DNA of 10,368 nucleotides, from NCBI GenBank assembly GCA_024653795.1, contig JANLHY010000612.1, positions 1 to 10,368 of the forward strand. Direction: 5' to 3'. The DNA comes from Candidatus Brocadiaceae bacterium. Lineage in GTDB: Bacteria; Planctomycetota; Brocadiia; Brocadiales; Brocadiaceae. Made by a program: the position numbers and the translations under genes. The stretch's first letter is position 1. Every line of letters starts with the position of its first letter. Positions 1-7,500 of this stretch are shown one piece after another. The notes beneath the pieces were generated by a model. That model did no database searches. It was not told the origin of the DNA and saw only the letters and a list, made by a program, of their open reading frames with translations.

Positions 1-241
1 AAATGGCAAAGATTAACCAATATTGTCGAATAGTGGGTTTGAAGGATTGAATAATTTTTGTTTCTATGGTTTTAGTAAAAATAGTTTCCTTATTCACGGT
101 TTTTTATAGGCTATTGAGATTTAGCATTTACCATGAAATCCACTCAAATGTGTGGCTTCAACGACTTCTTTTACATTCGATCTGAGTCAATACCATGTCT
201 GAATTTTTCCAAAAAAGACTTGAGGTATTTTAAGTCAGAAA

Positions 242-394
242 GTCCCCTCTTGGGAGGGGACTTCGTCGTGAGCTCAGTCGAACGATTTAGGGGTGGGTAA
301 GGCGGTAATTCGTGAAATATTCACTGAGATTTCACGACCCTTGTCCTCGTGAAAACGGGGAAAAGAACCCACCCCTAACCCCGCCCAAGAGGTG
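242..394. repeat. MITE/REP-like inverted-repeat element, non-coding
   Basis: This block is built of nested inverted repeats and has no credible ORF. The left end (244-259) and right end (379-394, reverse-complemented) match at 14 of 16 positions. A perfect 12-bp arm pair, ttaggggtgggt, lies at 287-298 and 367-378. The left end also folds alone as a perfect 8-bp hairpin with a 4-nt loop (242-249/254-261). Between the left end and the 12-bp arm sits about 25 bp absent from the right side (262-286), containing the palindrome TGAGCTCA (269-276). The core has another perfect 8-bp hairpin (311-318/329-336), and cgtgaa recurs at 348-353, so ttcacg (331-336) has two possible partners. Such dispersed extragenic repeats are common in anammox and other genomes. 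Whether this copy belongs to a mobile family is inference. No target-site duplication was identified. Confidence 0.7.
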
Positions 395-544
395 AATAAT
401 CCATGCTACCCTGTAAACCGCATAAATAAAATGAAAATTCATTTAAATTTGAATTATAGGTAAGGAAGTTAATCATGTCAAGGTAAATGCAGGGCACCCG
501 TCCGTCTCTGGACATTTTAAATATAGAAAAATTACTTCTATTTT

Positions 545-1225
545 TTAATGGCTATAAAGCGGATAGCCTGGTTTTATGTAATGAAATGCCCAGCTACCAA
601 AATAAGCAAAACACAAGAGCGTTGCCCAGAAGGACTTTAGAAAATCTGTATATCTGTTATCTTTCGTGTAAAATTCAAGCCCCTTTGCAGCCATGGTAAT
701 CAACGCCGGATTCAGCAGGATATCGTTAGTTCCCGGCGGACTATTAGCGTCTATGGAATTAATGGTTATGCCAATTACGGCGCTGATAAACAATGAAAGA
801 TATATATTCTGTTTAACAACGATAATACTAGAAATAACGAGCGTATGCGATACTATGGACATTATTACATAATGGAAACTTCTATAAAATTCATAAGATG
901 TAATAAGGTAAGGAATAAGAAATATAAATAATAGAGCGTCGTTATTCTGTTTTTTATTGTAAGTCAGCAAGAATAAAGAAGCGGGGGCAATAAGTTTGAG
1001 GACGTCATTATTGCTCCAATAACCTATATCACCAAAAAAAATACACGCAACGCCAATAAAGGTGCCTAGATATAAAAGCAATGTCATTCTGTACTGCAAT
1101 CTCACGATCCACCAGACTAAAACAAAAACAATTAAAGATTTTAGTATGACGAAACATTCTTTAAGCCAAAATACCTCTTCGTAGATATAGATGAGACTTT
1201 CGAGACTGTCTAGTATAAGTTCCAT
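545..1225 (-). CDS. Hypothetical polytopic inner-membrane protein
   Basis: I do not recognise this 226-residue protein. It is strongly hydrophobic, with about seven likely membrane segments near residues 25-43, 47-69, 76-89, 97-114, 117-137, 141-157 and 198-217. A polar loop at about 158-190 contains NSPPGTNDILLNPALI, the most distinctive stretch and a candidate functional loop. The N-terminal 20 residues are acidic and aromatic, and no signal peptide is evident. The ATG at 1223-1225 is chosen because it is the first in the open frame and lies just below a plausible promoter (1252-1280). No convincing Shine-Dalgarno sequence precedes it. The gene stands alone between a repeat element and a transposase relic, so context gives no role, and acquisition by transfer is possible. 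That it is a real gene rests on length and the regular membrane pattern. Confidence 0.6.
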   Translation of the reverse strand: MELILDSLESLIYIYEEVFWLKECFVILKSLIVFVLVWWIVRLQYRMTLLLYLGTFIGVACIFFGDIGYWSNNDVLKLIAPASLFLLTYNKKQNNDALLFIFLIPYLITSYEFYRSFHYVIMSIVSHTLVISSIIVVKQNIYLSLFISAVIGITINSIDANSPPGTNDILLNPALITMAAKGLEFYTKDNRYTDFLKSFWATLLCFAYFGSWAFHYIKPGYPLYSH

Positions 1226-1251
1226 AAATTGTATATTGTCTTTTTAATAAG

Positions 1252-1280
1252 AATATATTTCGATGAAGAATATACCACAA
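1252..1280 (-). promoter_or_regulatory. Possible sigma-70 promoter of the membrane-protein gene
   Basis: Read on the minus strand, TTGTGG (1275-1280) is followed after 17 bp by TATATT (1252-1257). The -10 matches consensus at five of six positions and the -35 at only three. Transcription would start near 1245, about 20 nt before the ATG at 1225. The -35 box lies at the first codons of the transposase relic, so the insertion may have supplied part of the promoter. The local AT-richness makes chance matches common. Confidence 0.3.
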
Positions 1281-1523
1281 AAAGAGGGGAAAAAACAGCC
1301 GAAAATCAAGACGGAGATGCATGGGAAGGGATTAACGGTACATGCAGGGCTGTTACCGGTACTCACTTTCATGGAGAAATTATTATTCAGGAAATGAGTA
1401 CAAGAAGCAGTACGTAAGGAGCGTGGGGCAAACGCACAGTATCAGATTGTTGATGCCATGCTAATGATAGTAATCGGGTTGATAGCAGGAGCAACCTCGA
1501 TGGTGCAGATAGTGAAAGCATAA
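1272..1523 (+). pseudogene. Decayed N-terminal fragment of an IS1380-like transposase
   Basis: The frame beginning at 1275 reads PQKEGKK, then HGKGLTVHAGLLPVL (1320-1364) and MEKLLFRK. An in-frame TGA follows at 1395-1397, then VQEAVRKERGANAQYQIVD and an IGLIAGATSMVQIVKA segment ending at TAA (1521-1523). A charged start, a 'LTxHAGLLPxL' block and a hydrophobic 'GLxxGxxSMxQI' block are what I associate with the N-terminal region of IS1380-type DDE transposases. The codon before PQKEG is ATA, where an ATG start would be expected. Only about 83 codons of a protein normally over 400 residues remain. The DDE catalytic domain is absent and no terminal inverted repeats were found. The gene is clearly dead. 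The family assignment comes from memory of the motif and is moderately certain. Confidence 0.6.
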
Positions 1524-1669
1524 CCAAATTAGCGTTATGGAAAGCCCACCCCTTACGGTAACCATTATTAAACGATCACTACCTGCCTTTACACCCTACA
1601 TTATTTTCCTAATATCGAATACTTCGCTACAATATTTGCGGATTTGGAATAAGGTAAATTCCGACTCGT
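1524..1669. other. Short intergenic region downstream of hemC
   Basis: This gap lies between the transposase relic and the hemC stop codon. I see no gene. A weak inverted repeat (ggaat/attcc, about 1647-1663) lies just past the hemC stop but lacks a following U-tract on the minus strand, so I do not call it a terminator. Confidence 0.5.
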
Positions 1670-2629
1670 TTATATATGGTCAATGCGACCTTGAAATTCC
1701 TTACGCACCTCATGCAAAATTTTTAATCCGCCATTTTCCAGCATCCTTCGGGCGAGTTCTTCTCCGATCTTCGCTGCCAGATTCTTATGACCGCTGTGTC
1801 TATCCTGTATGGCATGGTCACCATCCAGTGTGCAGATAATAGCTTCAATGGAGACCTCTTTTCCTTGTACCTCTGCATACGCACCTATGGGTACCTGGCA
1901 TCCGCCCTGGAGTTTTGCCAGGAGAGACCTTTCTGCTTCAATGGCAATTCTGGTCTGGTTATCATCAATGCCTGAAACAATTTTTTGTATTCGAGCATCA
2001 TCCTTGCGGATTTCGATACACAACGAACCCTGCCCCACAGCGGGTAGCATAATATCAAACGGAATGATCTGGCTAATTTGACCTGTATAGTTCATCCTGA
2101 GCAATCCTGCACGGGCTACGACAATGGCCTCCATATCGTCTGTTTCAAGTTTTTTGAGCCGGGTATCCAGATTGCCACGTAAATCCAGAATCTTGAAATC
2201 AGGCCGAAAGGCAAGTAACTGCGCCTTTCTCCGGAGACTGCTTGTGCCAATGCGTGCATCATCAGGGAGTTTTTCTAAGGTAGCATTGTTGCAGCTAATA
2301 AGCACGTCGTGGGGGTCCTCCCGTTTGGGTGTTGCGCCAATCATCAATTCTTCGTGTATTTCCGTTGGAACATCCTTGGCGCTGTGAACGGCAATATCTA
2401 TCTTCTCTTTGATTAATGCAACCTCAAGTTCCTTGGTAAATAATCCAACTCCACCCAAACGCGACAGGGGTGCGTTTGTGATCTTGTCACCCTTCGTGGA
2501 TATTTTTTCAATTTGAAATTCAAGACCGGGATTTAATCGTTTCAGTTCTGATATAACCCATTTTGTCTGGATTAATGCAAGTTTACTACCCCTGGAACCT
2601 ACTACAACAACTCTATTTTCCGTTACCAA
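1670..2629 (-). CDS. hemC: Porphobilinogen deaminase (hydroxymethylbilane synthase)
   Basis: Cytosolic enzyme (EC 2.5.1.61) that polymerises four porphobilinogen molecules into hydroxymethylbilane, the linear precursor of uroporphyrinogen III, haem and sirohaem. The 319-residue length is normal. The family signatures are in order: GSRGSKLAL (11-19), HSAKDVPT (82-89) with catalytic Asp86, GTSSLRRKAQL (128-138), DLRGN (149-153), AVGQGSL (197-203) and LQGGCQVP (240-247). Cys244 in the last is the expected dipyrromethane attachment site. The start is TTG (2627-2629): only one sense codon separates it from an upstream in-frame TGA, and no ATG precedes the conserved GSRGSK motif. A GGAG (2640-2643) sits 10 nt upstream. 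The gene is monocistronic here, divergent from the sigma/efflux operon, with a strong promoter at 2796-2824. Heavy haem demand would fit an anammox host, but that is inference. Confidence 0.97.
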   Translation of the reverse strand: MVTENRVVVVGSRGSKLALIQTKWVISELKRLNPGLEFQIEKISTKGDKITNAPLSRLGGVGLFTKELEVALIKEKIDIAVHSAKDVPTEIHEELMIGATPKREDPHDVLISCNNATLEKLPDDARIGTSSLRRKAQLLAFRPDFKILDLRGNLDTRLKKLETDDMEAIVVARAGLLRMNYTGQISQIIPFDIMLPAVGQGSLCIEIRKDDARIQKIVSGIDDNQTRIAIEAERSLLAKLQGGCQVPIGAYAEVQGKEVSIEAIICTLDGDHAIQDRHSGHKNLAAKIGEELARRMLENGGLKILHEVRKEFQGRIDHI

Positions 2630-2639
2630 TGCTCATCTT

Positions 2640-2643
2640 CTCC
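2640..2643 (-). promoter_or_regulatory. Ribosome binding site of hemC
   Basis: GGAG on the minus strand, 10 nt from the TTG start at 2629. It supports the TTG choice, because no alternative in-frame start lies between the upstream stop and the conserved N-terminal motif. Confidence 0.5.
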
Positions 2644-2736
2644 ATTTTTGAATAAATAAAATCAGGCCGCCTTCGGCAGCTTTCTCATTTGCGCAACAGA
2701 GACGGTTACGCAGCCAGTTTGAAATTCTTAAACATC

Positions 2737-2770
2737 AAAATAATTGTGAGCTTGTCGTTACAATTATTTT
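2737..2770 (-). promoter_or_regulatory. Perfect 11-bp inverted repeat in the inferred hemC leader
   Basis: The arms aaaataattgt (2737-2747) and acaattatttt (2760-2770) are perfect reverse complements around a 12-nt loop (2748-2759). If transcription starts near 2789, the repeat lies roughly 20-50 nt into the hemC leader. It could be an mRNA hairpin or a dimeric-protein operator just downstream of the start site. It is AT-rich and does not match a riboswitch I know. The function is not shown by sequence. Confidence 0.5.
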
Positions 2771-2795
2771 ATTTCACAAACGCAAACGCAAATGG

Positions 2796-2824
2796 ATAAT
2801 ATCATAATATGCTAAGTGTGTCAA
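2796..2824 (-). promoter_or_regulatory. Strong sigma-70 promoter driving hemC
   Basis: Read on the minus strand, a perfect -35 TTGACA (2819-2824) is followed after exactly 17 bp by -10 TATTAT (2796-2801, five of six). A TG dinucleotide one base before the -10 gives an extended -10. Transcription would begin near 2789, leaving a leader of about 160 nt before the hemC TTG start. This is the best promoter match I found in the window. Confidence 0.65.
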
Positions 2825-3123
2825 ACTACTTTGTCACTTGCAAGGGGGTTACACAGGAAAATGTAATTACCGTACAGATAGAAACTCAGGGTTTAAAAAA
2901 TATACAAATTGGAATAAACAGCTTGATATCTTTCAAAAGGAAACATTTTTTTGCAATAAAACTTGAGTCAGGGAAAATATAAAGAAAGATTGGCGCTTCC
3001 AATTTGTCGAAGCGTATCACGAGAAGGTAAAACTGATAGCTCTATGAGTAAATAAAGAATAGTAAGTGTTGGTGTCTTCATTGCGCTTGGAATAGGTTAA
3101 TTAAAAACGAGTTTTATAAAAAA
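2825..3123. other. Intergenic region upstream of the sigma/efflux operon
   Basis: No credible gene on either strand. A weak plus-strand promoter-like pair, TTGCAA (2838-2843) and TGTAAT (2862-2867) with an 18-bp spacer, could serve the operon but would leave a leader of about 250 nt. A small inverted repeat (cgcttc 2994-2999, gaagcg 3009-3014) is present. I found no clear GGAAC-type ECF promoter, although autoregulation by the downstream sigma factor would predict one. The last 15 bases before 3124 are A/T-rich and lack a Shine-Dalgarno sequence. Confidence 0.45.
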
Positions 3124-3747
3124 ATGGCCTACGTAAACAAAACGAAGCGGCTCTTTATTGAAATGTTAAATCCTTATAAGAACTCATTGTATAGATTCTG
3201 TAAGCGCGTGATATGGAATGCGAATGACGTTGAGGATGCATTGCAAACGACGATCATGAATGCATATAAGTCGTTTGATAAATTTGAGGAAGGAACTAAT
3301 TTTAAGGCCTGGATATTTAAGTACTTAATAAATACGGTGTTTAATTTTAACAAGAAGCACTCACGCTTAACAGCCATTGAGACAAGTGTTGAGGAAATAC
3401 AAGATAAAGAACCAATCGTCCATTCAGGGCATGAAAGTTTGGATTTTTTAGAAATTTTGGAACGAGAAAACATCTACCATGAAATCCTGAAGAATCCGTT
3501 TAAATTGCTTGAAGATATGGATAAACCAGTGAAGGATTCTTTAAATAAGTTAAGTGTTTCAGAGAAAAACATTTTTCTCCTTAAATCTCTCGCAGACTTT
3601 TCCTACAAAGAAATAGCGAATATTCTAGAAATGCCAATCGGCACGGTAATGAGTCATCTCTATCGGGCAAGGGCAAAATTGCGGGAATCACTGTGTGATT
3701 ATGCCAGAGAAAAAGGTTTATTTCTTGATAAGGAAGCTTACGAATGA
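3124..3747 (+). CDS. ECF-type RNA polymerase sigma factor (sigma-70 family)
   Basis: Cytoplasmic transcription initiation factor of 207 residues, a usual ECF length. Region 2 spans about residues 8-81. It includes an acidic core-binding stretch (NDVEDALQTTIMNAY, 34-48) and the helix FKAWIFKYLINTVFNF (60-75), which corresponds to the -10 recognition part. Region 4 spans about 138-192, with the helix-turn-helix FSYKEIANILEMPIGTVMSHLYRARAKL (159-186, given in part) that reads the -35. The linker (82-137) is longer than in many ECFs. The ATG at 3124 gives the full region 2 but has no ribosome binding site. The stop overlaps the next ATG (ATGA at 3744-3747), so sigma and anti-sigma are translationally coupled. 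As the first gene of the operon, its probable targets include the efflux genes that follow. Confidence 0.93.
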   Translation: MAYVNKTKRLFIEMLNPYKNSLYRFCKRVIWNANDVEDALQTTIMNAYKSFDKFEEGTNFKAWIFKYLINTVFNFNKKHSRLTAIETSVEEIQDKEPIVHSGHESLDFLEILERENIYHEILKNPFKLLEDMDKPVKDSLNKLSVSEKNIFLLKSLADFSYKEIANILEMPIGTVMSHLYRARAKLRESLCDYAREKGLFLDKEAYE

Positions 3748-4544
3748 AGTGTAAAGAGTCAAGAAGATATATCAATCTGTTTATCGATTCGGAGTTGGAT
3801 TCTAAAGCCAGCTTTGAAATAGCAGAACACCTTTCATCTTGCGAAGACTGTAATAAACGGTTTAAACAGGAAGAAAACATCGAAAAAACCCTCGTGTCGG
3901 TTTTAAAGGATAGTAAAGAACCCGAAGCAGAAGAGACGTGGGAAAGAGTTCTTTTTCGTTTTAAGGACCAAGTTGGATTAAAAAAGAGCCGGCGTTTAGG
4001 GAACTGGTTTTATAAAAGGTATGTTGTCCCTGCGACTGCGGCAATTCTCATCACAGCTATTACGCTCGTTTTGTATCCCAGGCAGGAAGTCAACGAACTG
4101 ACTGTAGCAGCACAGAAATGCCATATGGAATATATAGCAAAGGAAATAGCCCCTTCAATAGAATCCGCGATTCCGGATGAGATTACCCAATATTTTTCTG
4201 ATAAATTTCTCTTTCCAGTCGTTATTTCTGAAATCCCGGATTTTAAATCTCATCACATCAAACTTTTTGGCGGAAAGGTGTGTCATCTGAATGGGATTTC
4301 AACGGCATATACTATGTATCACTGTTGTAATACACCCGTTTCCGTATTCATTCTGAACACAAAAGATGCTGAGGATTTTTCTGACATAAAACAAACTCTT
4401 GGAGGGGATATGGTCCATTCTCTGAGAAAGGGCGGAGTAAATCTTGTAATGACACGAGCAGGCCAGGATACCTTTGTATGTGTGGTTGCGGACCACGATG
4501 TGGCAGCGCTTGAGTGGATTGCCCGTAATTTTATAAAAGCATAA
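3744..4544 (+). CDS. Transmembrane zinc-finger anti-sigma factor, RsiW-like
   Basis: A 266-residue single-pass protein expected to hold the preceding sigma factor at the inner membrane. The cytoplasmic N-terminus is a zf-HC2/ZAS domain with candidate zinc ligands Cys3, His29, Cys33 and Cys36 (H-x3-C-x2-C at 29-36). A basic stretch (80-92) precedes one membrane helix at about 93-111. Residues 112-266 would be periplasmic, or paryphoplasmic in a planctomycete. They resemble the C-terminal part of RsiW-type anti-sigmas: GGKVCHLNGISTAYTMYH (177-193, partly quoted), PVSVFIL, then GGVNLVMTRAG and a closing VVADHDVAALEWIARNF. In relatives this region is 'GGRLV..GRPAA.LVYR..H.INLF', and here several positions are Cys or His (C126, H127, C180, H181, H193, C194, C195, C246). 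It overlaps the sigma gene by 4 bp, and the permease starts 1 bp after its stop. Release by proteolysis or ligand is inferred from the family. Confidence 0.85.
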   Translation: MKCKESRRYINLFIDSELDSKASFEIAEHLSSCEDCNKRFKQEENIEKTLVSVLKDSKEPEAEETWERVLFRFKDQVGLKKSRRLGNWFYKRYVVPATAAILITAITLVLYPRQEVNELTVAAQKCHMEYIAKEIAPSIESAIPDEITQYFSDKFLFPVVISEIPDFKSHHIKLFGGKVCHLNGISTAYTMYHCCNTPVSVFILNTKDAEDFSDIKQTLGGDMVHSLRKGGVNLVMTRAGQDTFVCVVADHDVAALEWIARNFIKA

Positions 4545-4545
4545 A

Positions 4546-7500
4546 ATGGGACTTGTTAAAACAGCATTAAAAAATCCATATCTTGTTATCGTAATGGCCC
4601 TGGCAATTCTCGTATTAGGGGTATCTTCCTTTATTCGTTTGCCGGCAGACCTCCTTCCGATCTTTAAGACCCCTGCTGTGCAGATTATTACCTTTTATCC
4701 GGGAATGCCTGCCGTGGTGATGGAGCGTGATATTATGTCGCGTTTGGAACGGTGGACCGGACAATCAGTGGGTATTGAGCATCAAGAGGGAAAGTCAATG
4801 GTAGGGGTCAGCGTGGTAAAAAACTTTTTCAGGGAAGATATTGATCCAAATACCGCCATGTCTCAGGTAACGTCGCTTGCCATGTCCGATCTTTATTATT
4901 TGCCACCCGGCACCATCCCTCCAATGGTAATGCCTTTTGACCCGACAGCTTCGATACCGCTTTGTCTCTTAAGTATATCAAGCCCTACCATGAGCGAAAA
5001 AGAACTCTATGATGTAGCATACTTCGAGCTTCGGAATCGTCTCCAGAGTATATCCGGTGTAATAGCACCGGCTGTGTATGGAGGTGTGCTGAGGAGAATA
5101 CTTGCATATGTTGACCGGGATGAACTTGAAGCCCGTGGACTTTCCCCAATGGATGTGGTGAATGCACTGAAACGTTCGAATTTAATGATCCCGACCGGTA
5201 ATGCTAAATTTGGTATGCTTGATTACCAGATAAACTCGAATGCCATGGTGACAGAGGTTGCGGAGTTGAATGATGTACCTATTAAGGTTGAAAAAGGGGC
5301 GACCGTGTTTCTTCGGGATGTGGCGTCTGCACAGGATTCTTACCAGATTCAGACAAACATTGTTCGTGTTAATGGGAAAAGGCAGGTCTATATCCCCATT
5401 TATCGCCAGCCAGGAGCGAACACAATTCAAATTGTCAATGAAGTACGCGAGAGCAGTGGAAGGATTTTGCAGCGTCTTCAGGAAATGGACCCGCGAGCAA
5501 AAGACTTGCGTATGGCTGTGGTTATGGATCAGTCGGTATCGGTTAAGAATTCCATCAACCAATTAAAATACGCAGGTATATTTGGCGCTATACTTGCAGC
5601 AATTGTGGTATGGGTTTTTCTCTCTCACATACGTTTAACAATGATAATACTCCTCTCGCTTCCCCTGTCACTGCTCGCCGCATTTATAGGATTGTATTTT
5701 TCCGGAAATGCGATAAATAGTATGACACTGGGAGGCCTTGCGCTGGCAGTGGGCGTTTTAGTTGACCAATCTATTGTAGTACTGGATAACACCTCCAGAC
5801 ATTTACGTATGGAAGGAAAGTCTCCTATGCAGGCGGCATTAGATGGCGCAACAGAGGTTGCCGGACCCGTATTAATTTCCACCATTACGTTTGTTGTGGT
5901 TTTTTTCCCCATTGTTTACCTTTCAGGAATGGCAAAGTTCCTTTTTACCCCATTGGCGCTGGCTGCCATTTTTACGATAGTTGCTTCTTATGTTATCGCG
6001 ATGACAGTGGTTCCTGCATGTTGCGCCAAATTCTTACGGAAAACTTCCATCCAAAAAAATACGAGTATGCTGGAAACAACGAATAAGGGATTTGTTTTTA
6101 GCTTTCAGAATAAACTTTTACGGACAGTTTTACAGAAAAAACCACTTGTTCTTTTCATTGTTTTTCTCCTGTTTCTCGTTTCTCTCTTTCTCTTTAAAAG
6201 AACCGGAACGGAACTCTTCCCTCAAGTGGATGCAGGACAGTTTATGCTGCTTGTCCGTGCTCCTTCCGGCGCTCGTATAGAAGAAAGTGAAAAATTGATG
6301 AAAAAAGTAGAGAAAGAAATCCAGGACGTCATGGGAGAATCTGATCCTGAAGGGAATAAACCCCAATCTGATTTACAAATGATGATCTCTAATATTGGAG
6401 TCCTTATGGATTGGCCTGCCGCTTATACACCGAATACAGGCCCTATGGATTCATTTATTTTAGTGCAGATGAAAGAAGTCGCCCGGAATGGAACATTCAG
6501 TTATGTGAATATATTACGCAAAAGATTAAGAGAAAAATTTCCTGGAGTTGAATTTGCATTCGATACGGGCGGTATGTTAACTGCCGCGCTTAATTTTGGA
6601 TTGCCATCACCCATCAATATCCAGGTTGCCGGTAGTCGACTCGAGACATCGTATGAAATAGCAGAGGCCATTGTCAAAGAGGTAAAAAAAGTTCAAGGGG
6701 CTGCCGATGTCCGCATCGCACAACGTCTTGATTACCCTGCCATCGATATTGAGGTGGACAGGGTAAAGGCTGCTCATCTGGGTATCTCACAGGAGGATAT
6801 TGTAAAAAACATTGTTACGGCGCTCAATTCAAGTATTAATTTTGACCCCGGATTCTGGATAGACCATCTCAGTGGCAATCATTATTTTATTGGGGCACAA
6901 TACCTTGAAGATGATATACGCTCATTGCAAACACTGGAAAACATTCCCATTACCAGTTCAGATACAATGAAAGCAACTGTACTTAAGAACGTCGCTACCT
7001 TTCGTCGTACCACAGCGCCAGCAGTGGTAAACCACTTGAATATTACCAGGGTTATTGATGTATATGCAAATGTGTCTGGCAGAGATGTAGGTTCTGTCGC
7101 CGCAGAAATAGAAAAAAGATTAGAAAGGTCTGAAAAACTTCAAACATTAATGGCAAAATATAAACAAAAGGGATATACCTACCATATTCGTGGGGAAGTA
7201 CAAAGTATGAAGGAATCATTCAGGCAATTTGGAGCTGGTTTGGTGATTGCCATTATACTTGTTTATCTGGTCATGGTTGTGCCGTTCAGGTCATTTCGCG
7301 ACCCTTTTATTATCTTATGCAGTGTTCCCCTTGGTTTTATTGGCGTTGCATTCATGCTTTATTTCACCAATACAAATATGAATATTCAATCCTTCATGGG
7401 GATTATTATGATGGTAGGGATGGTTGTTGAATACAGTGTTCTCCTGGTAGACTTTGCCAATAAACTTCAGGAAAGAGGACTTGTGAAGGAAGAGGCTATT

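Noticed and set aside
1..53. Possible C-terminal tail of a gene entering from the left edge
   Set aside because: Two frames stay open for only 10-16 codons and neither has a recognisable sequence. Too short to support.
523..546. AT-rich hairpin atagaa/ttctat followed by six T on the plus strand
   Set aside because: It resembles a rho-independent terminator but has a 6-bp stem with a single G-C pair, and no plus-strand gene precedes it.
487..699. Plus-strand 70-codon open frame
   Set aside because: It largely overlaps the end of the minus-strand membrane-protein gene, has low-complexity composition without a domain, and no ribosome binding site.
1229..1417. Plus-strand 62-codon open frame starting at an ATG
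   Set aside because: It is out of frame with the transposase homology. The frame starting at 1275 carries the recognisable protein sequence, so this one is a shadow.
2838..2867. TTGCAA-N18-TGTAAT promoter for the sigma/efflux operon
   Set aside because: It has a weak -35 and suboptimal spacer, and would give a leader of about 250 nt. It is mentioned in the intergenic entry but not called as a promoter.
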